Shown in pieces: positions 1-8,883 of a DNA stretch of 64,000 nucleotides. Location: positions 457,258 through 521,257 of the forward strand of contig NZ_JOFS01000009.1 of the NCBI RefSeq assembly GCF_000719285.1. Reading direction: 5' to 3'. The notes under the pieces were generated by a model, which was not told the origin of the DNA, made no database searches, and saw only the letters and a list, made by a program, of their open reading frames with translations. The DNA comes from Streptomyces bicolor (GTDB lineage Bacteria > Actinomycetota > Actinomycetes > Streptomycetales > Streptomycetaceae). Position numbers and translations under genes: made by a program. Numbering within the stretch: position 1 is the first letter of the stretch; every line of letters starts with the position of its first letter.

Positions 1-144
1 TTCGGCGAGTAGTACGAAGCAGTCGATATCGCTGCCGGGACCGGCCCGGCCGGTCGCGATGGACCCGTAGATGAACACGCCGATGGCATGCGGGCACGTG
101 TCGTGGAGGTACTGGTCGATCGCTGCCGTGACTGTGATGGTCAT
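1..144 (-). CDS. Nucleotidyltransferase domain protein, 3' end cut by window
   Basis: The reverse strand reads MTITVTAAIDQYLHDTCPH from the ATG at 144, followed by a nucleotidyltransferase signature GSIATGRAGPGSDID (G-S-x9-D-x-D), the metal-binding core of the MNT/polymerase-beta fold. Only the first 48 residues are in the window. The start overlaps the stop of the upstream decarboxylase gene (ATGA), so it is translationally coupled and is the fifth gene of the minus-strand operon. Proteins of this fold adenylylate antibiotics or sugars or act as MNT antitoxins; the substrate cannot be told from this fragment. Confidence 0.8.
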   Translation of the reverse strand, partial: MTITVTAAIDQYLHDTCPHAIGVFIYGSIATGRAGPGSDIDCFVLLAE

Positions 145-3100
145 TCGGCGTCGTTCCAACCGGCCGGGCCGCTCAGACGTGGAGCGTTGGGGGTGGTGTT
201 GCCGGATATCTCCGTGAGCATGGCCTGGACGAGTGGCAGCGCCTCGTCGACCAGCCGTTCCACGGCAACGTCAAGATCGTGTTGGGTGAGCAGCGGGTTA
301 CCCGGACATGCGGCCGTGATCGTGTAGCTAGTGCCTCGTCCTGCGCCGACACGGTCGGCGAGGTCGGCCAGGGAGTGCTCGTCGAAGCAGACCTCGCCGG
401 CCTGGTACAGGGCGGTGTTGACGCGGGAGGTGTAGGAGCTGATGATCTTCGCCGCGCGCTTCTTGCCTGCCGGATCCAGCGTTGCGACGGCTCGCCGTAC
501 GGCGGGAGGGCAGAACACGAACGCCAACCGGTAGAAGTCGACGTCGTTGAGCCGGATGAACAGCCCGGTCTCGTCGAGCCGCCGTTCCAGGTATCGCACT
601 AGGGCCTGGCGTGACTCGACGAGGGCACCCAGCGTGTCTGTGCCTACGTGACGGAGAAGCATCCAGGTCGGCAGGCTCTCGAAGCCTCGCGACCCGAGGA
701 AGGGTGTGATCAGCCCGAGGTCCCAGCAGTCGTCCTCCATGACGGTCTTCTCGTGGCGGCTGAACTGGGTCAGGACTTCCCGCTGCCGGAAGAGCACGTA
801 GGAGGAGGGGTAGGGGGTGAAGAGGCCCTTGTGTGGGTCGAGGGACACGGAGTCGGCCTGCTCGATTCCGCGCAGGTGCTGCTGCTTCAAGCGTTCATTG
901 AAGATGAGGCTGCCTCCGTGGCAGGCGTCGACGTGGAACCAGACGCCGTGCTTGCGGCACACGTCGGCCAACTCTTGGAGGTCGTCCAGGCCTGTGGTGC
1001 GGCAGTTGCCCGCGACGCCGACCACCATGAACGGGGTGCGTCCGGAGGGCGGGTTGGACAGCAGCTTGTCGACGGCCTTCGGGTCGGTGGTGAAGCCGTC
1101 CTTGGCGTCGACGGAGAGAACGGCGTCCCAGCCGAGGCCGAGGTGGAAGGCGGAGTCGCTGTGGGAGTAGTGAGCGATCGGACCGGCCATTACGACGGAG
1201 GGCTGGGTGTCGAGTGCGCGAAGGCCGTTCTTGCGTGCCTGCGGGAATGTGTGCCCGAGGGCGGCGAGCATGGCGATGTGGTTCGACAGGTGACCGCCGG
1301 TTGTCCATAGGCCAGAGACGTCCTTGACGCCGCGGAGTTCGGTCAGCGGTACCGTCGGGTAGCCGATCAACTCGCGCAGCCACTCGATGACCTGGGCTTC
1401 TACGAAAGTCGCTGAGGGGGCGCTGCGGTCGACCGCGATGAGGTTCTGATTGAGCAGCGGGCTGAGGACGTGGCCGGCGAGGGCAGCCAGGGCATTGCCG
1501 GAGTCGGGGAATGCGAGATACCGGGGGTGGCCCTGCCCGATCGAGTAGCGGGCGACAACGTCATTGACCTCGGCGAGGACCTGTCCGAAGCCGGTGCCAT
1601 GCTGTGGGAGCGGCTGCGCGATCGACTTCCTCAACGCGGATGGGTCGGCGTAGCGCAGGAAGGGCTGTTCCGGCTCACGGCCGTGCAGGAAGTCCAGCCC
1701 AGACCGCAGGGTCTCTATGAGGTCGGCTTGGTGCTTGTCGCGCGCTTCGAGGCTTCCGACCAGATATGTGTCTTTGGCTTCCTGCGTCACACCGTCGACA
1801 TGCGTGCCCAGGTGGAACAGCAGGTCGTCGACCAGGCGCGCAGGGTCGGTGTCCAGACGCTCGTACCAGTCCTCGGTGCTGTGGCGTGCTTCGGCCAGGG
1901 CGGCCGTGCCAGTGGCGTCCAGGACCTCGATGAGGCTATCGGTGCGCATCGCAGGGCGGTCATCGGCCGGGGAAGCCAGACGGATGGTGCGGCAGATGTC
2001 CGCTTCCATGGCCGCCTCGAACGCTTCGAGGCATCCGACCAGGGTCGCTTCGTCTTCGAGCCGGGACAGCTGCTTGAAGAGGCGGACCTCCTGGGCGACC
2101 GGCAGGAAGTCACCCCAGAAGTGGCCCAGTTCGTGCCCGTAGAGGGTTCCGTTGTCGCGTGCCCGCTCAGGGCGGTTGTGGCGGCCTTCGAGACGGAGCG
2201 ACTGCATCAGAAGGTCGCGGCGTTGCCCCCAGGTAACAGACTCGACAGCAAGCAGTGCCTTCTCGAAGGGATCGGCGGGCAGTGCGAGAGAATCAGGAAT
2301 CTGAGGCGCTCCGTCGTCGTTTGCGAAGATCTCTTCCGCCTCGCCGGGGGTCAGGCTGTCCGCGAAGAAGATGCGGTGCCACAGCAGGCACTCGGATGCT
2401 CGGGCCGGCGCACTTGCGGTGTCGACGACTTCCTCGAAGTCGATGAGGACGATCATGCCGTTGTGGAGGAACATGTTCCTCGGGGCGAATCCCTGCCAGA
2501 TCTGGCCCGCAGCCAGCATGGCCCGCCGCAAATCCCGTAGGGCGGTGACGACGTTGTGCCGTTCAGTCGGCGTGAGGTTGCCCGAGCGCAGCTGGTCCTC
2601 GAGCGTGATGCCGAGGTTCTGAGAGAACGCCCAGGGATCTGTGTCGTCGCGTGCCTGGACGAGCGCGTATGAGCGTTGAACGGTGAACTGCAGCTGGCCG
2701 TCGCAGGCAGTCTGCGGGAGGAGGCCAGCGATCAGCGCCTCGTTGGTGCGCCTGGTGCCCACGGACGTGGAAGGCCATACAAGCGCCACCAGGTCGTACG
2801 GCAGTGGCCCGTCCGTCTGGATGAGCCGCGCCTGGCGGGAGGGGTGGATGGGGACCGCGGTTTGCGCCAGAGGGGCCTGCCTGGCCAGGAAGGCTTCCAG
2901 ATCCGCCGTGGTTGTGAACAGCTCTTGGAGGACGTTCACCAGGTCCTCGTCGCCGCTGAAGGACAGTGGGCTCTTCGTCTCGGTCGGTGCGATGGTGGCA
3001 GCTCCTGCCAGGGCACTGACAGCGTGGTGCGGATGGCGGCCGGCGAGTTCCCGCGCCGCTGCCACGTCCTTTGGGGCAGCGGCGGCTTCCATCTGTGTGA

Positions 3101-3227
3101 GGACGATGGAGTACCGGCTACGGAAACGGTCGGAGATGCGCCGATTTGCTTCCATGGCTGTACGCCACTGCGCCAGCCGCTCGGCGTACGGGCGTACCGG
3201 TCGGGCAGTCTGCGGAGCTGACGTCAT
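141..3227 (-). CDS. Kinase-like domain fused to PLP-dependent group II decarboxylase
   Basis: 1,028 aa. Residues about 90-400 resemble a degenerate aminoglycoside-phosphotransferase/protein-kinase fold: GFAPRNMFLHNG near 250 stands where the catalytic loop should be, followed by VLIDFEEVVD where DFG should be. Residues about 500-1,010 form a fold-type I PLP decarboxylase of the glutamate/aromatic amino-acid family, with TTGGHLSNH near 645, HVDACHGG near 775 and the Schiff-base lysine in SLDPHK near 797. Family knowledge predicts decarboxylation of an amino acid or aminoacyl intermediate. The upstream glycosyltransferase overlaps its start by ATGA. The fusion is the oddest architecture in the left operon; the substrate is unknown, and the kinase half may only bind a substrate since the HxD motif is not intact. 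Confidence 0.85.
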   Translation of the reverse strand: MTSAPQTARPVRPYAERLAQWRTAMEANRRISDRFRSRYSIVLTQMEAAAAPKDVAAARELAGRHPHHAVSALAGAATIAPTETKSPLSFSGDEDLVNVLQELFTTTADLEAFLARQAPLAQTAVPIHPSRQARLIQTDGPLPYDLVALVWPSTSVGTRRTNEALIAGLLPQTACDGQLQFTVQRSYALVQARDDTDPWAFSQNLGITLEDQLRSGNLTPTERHNVVTALRDLRRAMLAAGQIWQGFAPRNMFLHNGMIVLIDFEEVVDTASAPARASECLLWHRIFFADSLTPGEAEEIFANDDGAPQIPDSLALPADPFEKALLAVESVTWGQRRDLLMQSLRLEGRHNRPERARDNGTLYGHELGHFWGDFLPVAQEVRLFKQLSRLEDEATLVGCLEAFEAAMEADICRTIRLASPADDRPAMRTDSLIEVLDATGTAALAEARHSTEDWYERLDTDPARLVDDLLFHLGTHVDGVTQEAKDTYLVGSLEARDKHQADLIETLRSGLDFLHGREPEQPFLRYADPSALRKSIAQPLPQHGTGFGQVLAEVNDVVARYSIGQGHPRYLAFPDSGNALAALAGHVLSPLLNQNLIAVDRSAPSATFVEAQVIEWLRELIGYPTVPLTELRGVKDVSGLWTTGGHLSNHIAMLAALGHTFPQARKNGLRALDTQPSVVMAGPIAHYSHSDSAFHLGLGWDAVLSVDAKDGFTTDPKAVDKLLSNPPSGRTPFMVVGVAGNCRTTGLDDLQELADVCRKHGVWFHVDACHGGSLIFNERLKQQHLRGIEQADSVSLDPHKGLFTPYPSSYVLFRQREVLTQFSRHEKTVMEDDCWDLGLITPFLGSRGFESLPTWMLLRHVGTDTLGALVESRQALVRYLERRLDETGLFIRLNDVDFYRLAFVFCPPAVRRAVATLDPAGKKRAAKIISSYTSRVNTALYQAGEVCFDEHSLADLADRVGAGRGTSYTITAACPGNPLLTQHDLDVAVERLVDEALPLVQAMLTEISGNTTPNAPRLSGPAGWNDAE

Positions 3228-4075
3228 GCCGCCGCTCCCTCGCTCGTGTCCACTGCGGGGCGGAACTGTTGTTCCAGTTCGGCCAGGACGTGCGCCTTCG
3301 TCTCGGGGTCCTGGGTGTGGTACATCGAGCCCGGCTCGACTTTGCGGTCACAGTGGAAGATCTCGACGGGCCAGCTCTCAGGGAAGGCGATTTGGCGGCT
3401 GCCTGTGGTGCCCACGTGCGACACGAGGTCTTCCCAGTTGTAGCTGAGGTCGTGCCGATCGATGAAAACGTCGAGGTCGAAGGCGCCGAACCGGTTGGCA
3501 ACGGGGGTGAAGCGTTGCACGTCGTAGGCGATGAAGTGGGTGGACAGCCGGTTCACTGAGCGTACTCCCGGCTCGATCTCGTCCCCCTTGTCTTCGAGCT
3601 TCCACGACCATTGGTCGTAGTCGCTCACCTTGCTCAGCACGGGCACGTGCGGGTGGCGCTCGAAGAGGCGTCGGCAGGTGGCCAGGGGATCGAAGGACGG
3701 GTCGGTGCGGTACATGACCACGTCGTCTTCGATGACGATGAGGTACGGAGAGCGCAGGTCGAAGAATCTGCGATGCCCGTTGTTCGATGCGTCGCCGGAG
3801 GGTACGAACCTGTCGCGACGACGGACGCGCAGTTCGTCGACTCCCCATTGGTCGAGATTGTCCGTTAGTCGGGCGATGGTTTCGGGTGGGGTTCCGTCGC
3901 AGTGCAGCACCACTTCGTAGGTCTCCTGGCTGTGCCGGGTCAGGGCGTCCAGGCAGCGCGGGAGGGTCTCGCTGAGCAGCGCGAGGTCCTTGTGGAAGAG
4001 GAAGGAGATCCTGAAGGTTGGATCTCCCGTGCTGGTGTTCTGCACGGTGCCTATGGGTTGACCTGTCTGCTTCAC
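3224..4075 (-). CDS. Glycosyltransferase, GT-A fold, family 2-like
   Basis: 283 aa. The N-terminus contains FRISFLFHKDLALLSETLPR, the nucleotide-sugar strand-helix of GT-A enzymes. The acidic metal site appears as YLIVIEDDVVMY (EDD in place of DxD). An aromatic-rich central part (SDYDQWSWKLEDKGDE, SYNWEDLVSHVG) follows. No membrane segment is visible, so it is probably cytosolic. Both ends overlap neighbours by 4 bp, so it is the third gene of a tightly coupled minus-strand operon. It probably adds a sugar to the product of this cluster; donor and acceptor are unknown. Confidence 0.75.
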   Translation of the reverse strand: MKQTGQPIGTVQNTSTGDPTFRISFLFHKDLALLSETLPRCLDALTRHSQETYEVVLHCDGTPPETIARLTDNLDQWGVDELRVRRRDRFVPSGDASNNGHRRFFDLRSPYLIVIEDDVVMYRTDPSFDPLATCRRLFERHPHVPVLSKVSDYDQWSWKLEDKGDEIEPGVRSVNRLSTHFIAYDVQRFTPVANRFGAFDLDVFIDRHDLSYNWEDLVSHVGTTGSRQIAFPESWPVEIFHCDRKVEPGSMYHTQDPETKAHVLAELEQQFRPAVDTSEGAAA

Positions 4076-5130
4076 GTGGTCTTCTCCTGGGCTGAGGGCT
4101 GCTTCGTGCCGCTGATCGCCATAGGGCTAGTGCTGCGCCGCCGCGGTTCGTCGAAGACGCCGGAGGGGTCACGTGGAGCGCGACCTGCTATGCGGATCCA
4201 GGTGTTGAAGGCGGCGCACTGGAGCCCGTACCGGAGGTCAGCGATGATCCGAGCGGTCGTGTCGGTGATGTGCCTGTGCTGTGCCAGCCGAAGGGCGCAT
4301 CGTTCGCGTCGGTAGGGGGCGCCGGCGAGCCGGTAGTCCGAGCTGTAGTCGGCGGCGAAGTGAATGAGTACGGGCGCTACTTTCGTGCCGTTCTTGGCGA
4401 AGGCGCATTCCCCGTTGAGTACGTCCAGTTGGAGTGGGCCGCTGATGCCGATGGGGGTTGCGGACGTGATCGCGGTGAGGTCTTGTGCGTGGATGCCGCT
4501 CTCGGCCAGTGCCATGGCGAGAAGGGGCTCATCGGCGATTCCACGCCGGAAGGGATGAAGCCCTAATTCGTCGTAGCCATTGGCGAGTTGGCGGGCTCGA
4601 TCGAAGACCTTTCGCGTTGTATCCGAGGGCCGTATGAGCATGAGCCCGCTGTTGCACTTGGGCAGCCAGGTTGAGTTTGCCTTGACGCACATTGAGGCGA
4701 CGTCGCCGTACCAGGCGCTCTCCTCGGTTGGGGTGATGTCGCGGCCGACAACTCCGATGTCGGATGCGTCGAAGAGGTCGAAGACCGGCTCGACGGGGCG
4801 TACAGCGATCGCGTCGGCGTCCAAATAGAGCGTTGACGGGTAGGGCGCGTACCTGTCGAGGTACAGCTTCTGTCGGCAGTCATCCGACTGCGCCGCACCC
4901 ATCTCGATTACGTCGTCGTACATCTCGGCAGCACGACAGTTGCCATCGTCTGTGACCAGTGTGCGGTGTAGCCCGGGTGAGTGCCGCTGCAAGGAGAGGG
5001 CAAGCGTGTGCGCTTGGCGGTGATACCGCTTGTGACCGTAGGCAAGGACCAGGATTCCGTGCTCGGGGTGTTCGCTCACCTTTCGGATCCCGCTCTCATG
5101 GGGATTGAGGCTCGGCGGCCAGGCCCTCAT
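4072..5130 (-). CDS. Glycosyltransferase, family 8-like
   Basis: 352 aa from the ATG at 5130, chosen over an in-frame ATG at 5187 because GAAGGGAGAG lies just upstream. Residues near 25-40 read HGILVLAYGHKRYHRQA; the DxD metal motif is in STLYLDADAIAVRP, and PVLIHFAADY supplies the C-terminal histidine typical of retaining GT8 enzymes (glycogenin/LgtC type). The last 35 residues are polar and probably disordered. It overlaps the next gene by ATGA. It probably transfers a hexose from a nucleotide sugar; specificity cannot be read. Confidence 0.75.
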   Translation of the reverse strand: MRAWPPSLNPHESGIRKVSEHPEHGILVLAYGHKRYHRQAHTLALSLQRHSPGLHRTLVTDDGNCRAAEMYDDVIEMGAAQSDDCRQKLYLDRYAPYPSTLYLDADAIAVRPVEPVFDLFDASDIGVVGRDITPTEESAWYGDVASMCVKANSTWLPKCNSGLMLIRPSDTTRKVFDRARQLANGYDELGLHPFRRGIADEPLLAMALAESGIHAQDLTAITSATPIGISGPLQLDVLNGECAFAKNGTKVAPVLIHFAADYSSDYRLAGAPYRRERCALRLAQHRHITDTTARIIADLRYGLQCAAFNTWIRIAGRAPRDPSGVFDEPRRRSTSPMAISGTKQPSAQEKTT

Positions 5131-5320
5131 GAACTCTCCCTTCGCTTCAACTGCATCACGGCCTTGCACACTCCCGTATATCTGCATCTGTCACGGCTCC
5201 GACGAGTTGGCGACGGCCGCGAGGGTCGCTTAGTGGCTCGGCGGGATATCGCCGGTTGGGGCCCTGATTGGTACGGCCTTGTCCGGACGACCTCAGAATT
5301 TTCCTTACTTCCAGCGAGCC

Positions 5321-5824
5321 CTACGCACGCCGCAGCGCCTGTTTTGCGGTGGACGGGTTCAGGCCGAAGACGCTGGTTGCTACTGAGCCAGCCACTTGAA
5401 TCGGGCCATCCTCACTCCAGCCAAGCCTGTCGGCGACCTCAGAAATCGGGGACAGCAGCCTGTCCGGAAATCGGTGAGCCGTCGGGGCCACGCTCGTGCG
5501 GTGGAAAGTGGTGACCCTCGCAGCGAGGAACAACTCGGCATCGGGCAGTTCAGGGCTCTGACCCAAAACCTTCCAGTAACCGAGATAGATGGGCCTGGTA
5601 ATGCTGACCCCGTACTTCTCCCGGCACCCCCTGGTCAAAGCGGCGAGGCAGTCAAATCCGTCCCACGTTGGGGCCCCTCCGGGCAATGTGCACTGAGCGC
5701 CCTCTTCGCTCTCGTCGCCCAACAACACGCGGCCGGCACTGTCGAAACAGAAGCCGTAAATCTGGCGAACTCGCGTGTCGTCCGGCATTCGCCTAGGGAA
5801 CCAGCGGCGCGTCAGCGTGGTCAT
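5321..5824 (-). CDS. Nudix-like protein with degenerate Nudix box
   Basis: 167 aa from the ATG at 5824, which has GGGAGAAGAGG upstream; a longer frame to 5947 lacks a ribosome site. RVRQIYGFCFDSAGRVLLG and LPGGAPTWDGFDC look like a Nudix hydrolase entry strand and GG turn. The box ends RGCREKYGV and lacks two of the metal-binding glutamates of GX5EX7REUXEEXGU. Either catalysis is impaired or it is a binding or regulatory Nudix domain. First gene of the leftward operon, divergent from the methyltransferase operon. Confidence 0.65.
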   Translation of the reverse strand: MTTLTRRWFPRRMPDDTRVRQIYGFCFDSAGRVLLGDESEEGAQCTLPGGAPTWDGFDCLAALTRGCREKYGVSITRPIYLGYWKVLGQSPELPDAELFLAARVTTFHRTSVAPTAHRFPDRLLSPISEVADRLGWSEDGPIQVAGSVATSVFGLNPSTAKQALRRA

Positions 5825-6026
5825 GTTGTGCCTCTTCTCCCGGCCCAGCGAGATGTTCGGACTTGGACACGAGCACGTGAGAAGGCCACTTTCCTTCAAG
5901 CGGTGGCGCTTCCCTCTTCGGAAGTTGTTGATAACTCCTGCGAGCACCTGCCCTCAGGCCTGTTTGGCCCGGGCGGGTAACTTCCGACCGAGGATGACCT
6001 CATGGGGGTCTGACGTCTATTGCTGG

Positions 6027-6038
6027 AGTGATATCACC
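6027..6038. promoter_or_regulatory. Palindromic operator-like site AGTGATATCACC
   Basis: The 10-bp perfect palindrome GTGATATCAC (6028-6037) lies between the divergent Nudix and methyltransferase operons. The same 12-mer recurs at 16340-16351 in another intergenic region. It fits the early AGTGA-n-TCACC description of BldD boxes, but not clearly the later refined consensus, so the regulator is open. Confidence 0.4.
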
Positions 6039-6081
6039 ACTGTGATGCGCGAATCGTATGCCTCGGTGCTTCGATAACCGC

Positions 6082-6966
6082 ATGACTGAGGCAGCAGGAG
6101 GACTCGCCCCCGAGCACCAGGACATGATGCGCGTCAACGAGCTGAACTGGGACGCGCGAACATCCGTACACATCGCCAGTCGGTACTACGGCCTCGAGGA
6201 AGGGAAGACTCCCGACCCGTCCCGCTGGTTCGCCCCCTTCGAGTGGGTCGACCTCGGAGAGCTGAACGGCCTCGACGTGCTCCATCTGCAGTGCCACTTG
6301 GGCACTGAGACGATCGCCTTCACCCAACGTGGAGCCCGCACCGTCGGCCTGGACATCTCCGGCGACGCAATCACTGCGGCCCGGGACCTCGCTACTCGTG
6401 CCGCGATCCCCGTCGAGTACGTGCACGCCAACGTCTACGACGCCCCGCGCGTCTTCGAGGGCCGCCAGTTCGACATCATCTACACAGGTAAGGGCGCTCT
6501 CTACTATCTCCCAGACCTGGACGCCTGGGCCAAGGCAATCACGCAACTCCTGCGCCCCGGCGGCAAGCTCTACATCGCTGAATTCCATCCCCTCCTCAAC
6601 GCTCTGCGCCCAAAGCCGCACAGAGGTGACGGCCCCGACCTCGTCGGTCACAACTACGAGGCCGAGGAGCTGGTGATCGGGCACGACTACTTGGCCAATG
6701 GCGCGATCCAGCGCGAGTCCACCCACACGTATACCGATGGTCCCGCCCTGGAGGGTTCCACGGAGTTCTTCGAGTGGATGCACGGGCTGGACGACGTGAT
6801 CAACGCTGTGATCGGAGCCGGCCTGCGTGTCGAGGCCCTGCGTGAGACTCACCAGCTGCCTTGGCGCCGATGGCACCGGATGGAGCCCACTCCGGAGGGC
6901 TGGTGGCAGCTCCCGGCAAGCGAGCCCCGTATCCCGCTCTTGTACGCCGTACTCGCCCGCAGGTAG
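6082..6966 (+). CDS. Class I SAM-dependent methyltransferase
   Basis: 294 aa from ATG 6082; an upstream in-frame ATG at 6058 also has no clear ribosome site, so the start is uncertain and a leaderless transcript is possible. Motif I is VLHLQCHLGTET (residues 66-76) with the acidic end of strand 2 at D91 (VGLDISGDAI). FDIIYTGKGALYYLPDLDAW matches motifs II/III, and LRPGGKLYIAEFHP is the usual post-III strand. The cysteine in LQCHLG is typical of a broad actinobacterial small-molecule methyltransferase group. First gene of the rightward operon, 25 bp before a glycosyltransferase. Confidence 0.85.
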   Translation: MTEAAGGLAPEHQDMMRVNELNWDARTSVHIASRYYGLEEGKTPDPSRWFAPFEWVDLGELNGLDVLHLQCHLGTETIAFTQRGARTVGLDISGDAITAARDLATRAAIPVEYVHANVYDAPRVFEGRQFDIIYTGKGALYYLPDLDAWAKAITQLLRPGGKLYIAEFHPLLNALRPKPHRGDGPDLVGHNYEAEELVIGHDYLANGAIQRESTHTYTDGPALEGSTEFFEWMHGLDDVINAVIGAGLRVEALRETHQLPWRRWHRMEPTPEGWWQLPASEPRIPLLYAVLARR

Positions 6967-6991
6967 GCCCGCAGAGATAGGGAGGAGCCTC

Positions 6992-8665
6992 GTGAAGACC
7001 GTTGCGCTGCTGGTGAAGAACGGCATCGGCTTTGGCCATCTCAGGCGCGCTGTTCTGATCGCCGAGGCCATGCAGAAAAGGGGCCGTCTGAAGCCGGTGA
7101 TCATCAGCCAGGCGAGTTCCCTGAGCCTCTTCAAGAACACTCCGGTGGATGTCGTCAACTTTCCGCTGCTGCACCGGGTTTCCTCGGCTGTCGCCGAGGA
7201 TGCGTACACCGCGATCCTCGATCGGCTCTTGGACAAGCTCGACCCCGCCGTGGTGGTCGAGGACACCTACCCGGACCCGCGCTACCTTGCTCTTCCTTCT
7301 CTCGCCGACCGTCCGCGGTTACTGGTCATGCGCCGCCTCGACGGGGCCTCCTTCGACCACCTGCGCAGCCAGGGCAGGTTCGTGGCCTTCGACAAGGTCC
7401 TCATTGCCCAGAGCCGCGCAGACTTTGCCCTCGAGGGCCACAGCGGAGAATCCGCCGCCGCAGTCGAGTGGAGCGGCCGTTTCTCCTTCGTCGGTAACCT
7501 GAGCTACACGCCCACGCCTGAGGAGATCGCGCGAACGCGAGCCCAGTACGCACCTCACGGCGAGCCGCTGGTCGTCGTGAACGGCGGCGCGGGCGGCGAC
7601 CAGATGCCCGACGGCTACGGGGACCGGCTCTTTAGCGCCTGTGCTCAGGTCGCGGAACGACTGCTCGCAACAGGCCACCGCGCCCGCTTCGTCTTCGTTA
7701 CCGGCCCGTACTACGCCGGCAGGCCCCTGAGCGAAACCGCGAACGTCACGGTACGCCGCTACGAGCCGCGTCTGGCGGCGCTCCTTGCGGCAGCCCGCGT
7801 GGCAGTCATCAAGCCCGGGAACAACGCGCTCTCTGAGGCCCTGAGTGGGCAGGCCCACCTGGTGCTCGTGCCTGACGTGTCCTTCCTCGAAGGACTCGAC
7901 GAACACGCTAGTCGAGTCGTCGACCAGTATGGTGGCGCAATCTCCACTGCCGACCCCGACGTACTTGAACAGCTGGTCCGGGAAGCTCTTGACCGCCTCC
8001 CGCGTACAGAGCGTCCCGAGGCGAACCACGAGGGGCTCCTCCAGACCTTGGAGGCCATCGAAGACTTGGCCCATCCTGTGAGGCCGAGGGTGCCGCAGCG
8101 TCAGCTCATGCTCGCGTTGACCTTCGGGGAGGGCCGCGATGTGGCGGGCCTCCGTGGCATGCTTCCGTCGCCGCTGAAGAATGTGCAGCTGCTCGACGGA
8201 ACCTCGGCGGCTGATGCCGACGGCCTTGCTTCGGAGACCGTGTCACGCCCTCGCGACCGAGCGGGCATCGTGGCTCTGCCAGGGGTTGAGCCCCCGGCCG
8301 TTCCGCCTCAGGAGTTCATCGACCGCGGGGCCAGGTTGGCCATCACGCCGGGTCCCGTACCGCGGGCGATCACACGCTGGATTGAGCTCGCACCTGCGGT
8401 TCCTTCGTTGGTGGTGTTGGCCGCCGAACACGTCGTGGCGCGCGAAGGAAGCCTCGACGCGAACCTCCGCCGGATAGCACGGACAGCCGCGCGCCAGGAA
8501 ACCGCCTGCGTGATCTCGGACTTGTCCCACCTGGCCGATGACGACGACTCTGTCAAGCACTACCTGCAAGGGCTGGCGGAGTGGCTGGGTACACAGCCGG
8601 TCACGCTGCTCACCTCGGAAGAGGCCATCGCTCGCGTTGCCCAGCGCCTCCTGGAGCAGTCGTGA
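6992..8665 (+). CDS. GT-B glycosyltransferase with extra C-terminal domain
   Basis: 557 aa from GTG 6992 with GGAGGAG at 6981. The N-terminus KNGIGFGHLRRAV is the glycine-rich loop of MurG/GT28 enzymes. EPLVVVNGGAGGDQMPDGY starts the C-terminal Rossmann half, and AARVAVIKPGNNALSEAL plus LVLVPDVSFLEG form the donor site. After about residue 375 a further 180 residues (ending SLVVLAAEHVVAREG, CVISDLSHLADDDD) form a second domain that I do not recognise. It follows the methyltransferase and overlaps the next gene by 4 bp. Likely cytosolic, transferring a sugar to a product of this operon. Confidence 0.75.
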   Translation: MKTVALLVKNGIGFGHLRRAVLIAEAMQKRGRLKPVIISQASSLSLFKNTPVDVVNFPLLHRVSSAVAEDAYTAILDRLLDKLDPAVVVEDTYPDPRYLALPSLADRPRLLVMRRLDGASFDHLRSQGRFVAFDKVLIAQSRADFALEGHSGESAAAVEWSGRFSFVGNLSYTPTPEEIARTRAQYAPHGEPLVVVNGGAGGDQMPDGYGDRLFSACAQVAERLLATGHRARFVFVTGPYYAGRPLSETANVTVRRYEPRLAALLAAARVAVIKPGNNALSEALSGQAHLVLVPDVSFLEGLDEHASRVVDQYGGAISTADPDVLEQLVREALDRLPRTERPEANHEGLLQTLEAIEDLAHPVRPRVPQRQLMLALTFGEGRDVAGLRGMLPSPLKNVQLLDGTSAADADGLASETVSRPRDRAGIVALPGVEPPAVPPQEFIDRGARLAITPGPVPRAITRWIELAPAVPSLVVLAAEHVVAREGSLDANLRRIARTAARQETACVISDLSHLADDDDSVKHYLQGLAEWLGTQPVTLLTSEEAIARVAQRLLEQS

Positions 8666-8883
8666 AGAAACCTGGAGCTTGCGTGGAACCCACTGTCGAA
8701 CCGGAACTGGACCATGTCACCAGCTTTGACATCCGTCGGGCCGACAGCGATGTGGACGGGTTCGTTACCCAGGTATTGGGGCTCCTCGCGTCAGGCGTGA
8801 CGCTCGTTGACGTCTCGCACCACGACCATCGTGGTACGGCCATCGAACTGCGAGCACAGTCGAGGAGGACATCGCAGCAATGA
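8662..8883 (+). CDS. Small hypothetical protein, coupled to both neighbours
   Basis: 73 aa from GTG 8662; start and stop both overlap adjacent genes (GTGA, ATGA). The sequence (SFDIRRADSDVDGFVTQVL, VTLVDVSHHDHRGTAIELR) has no recognised motif or membrane segment. Its alternating beta/alpha look and conserved coupling suggest a small partner or acceptor-binding protein for the glycosyltransferase before it or the oxygenase after it. Confidence 0.6.
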   Translation: MKKPGACVEPTVEPELDHVTSFDIRRADSDVDGFVTQVLGLLASGVTLVDVSHHDHRGTAIELRAQSRRTSQQ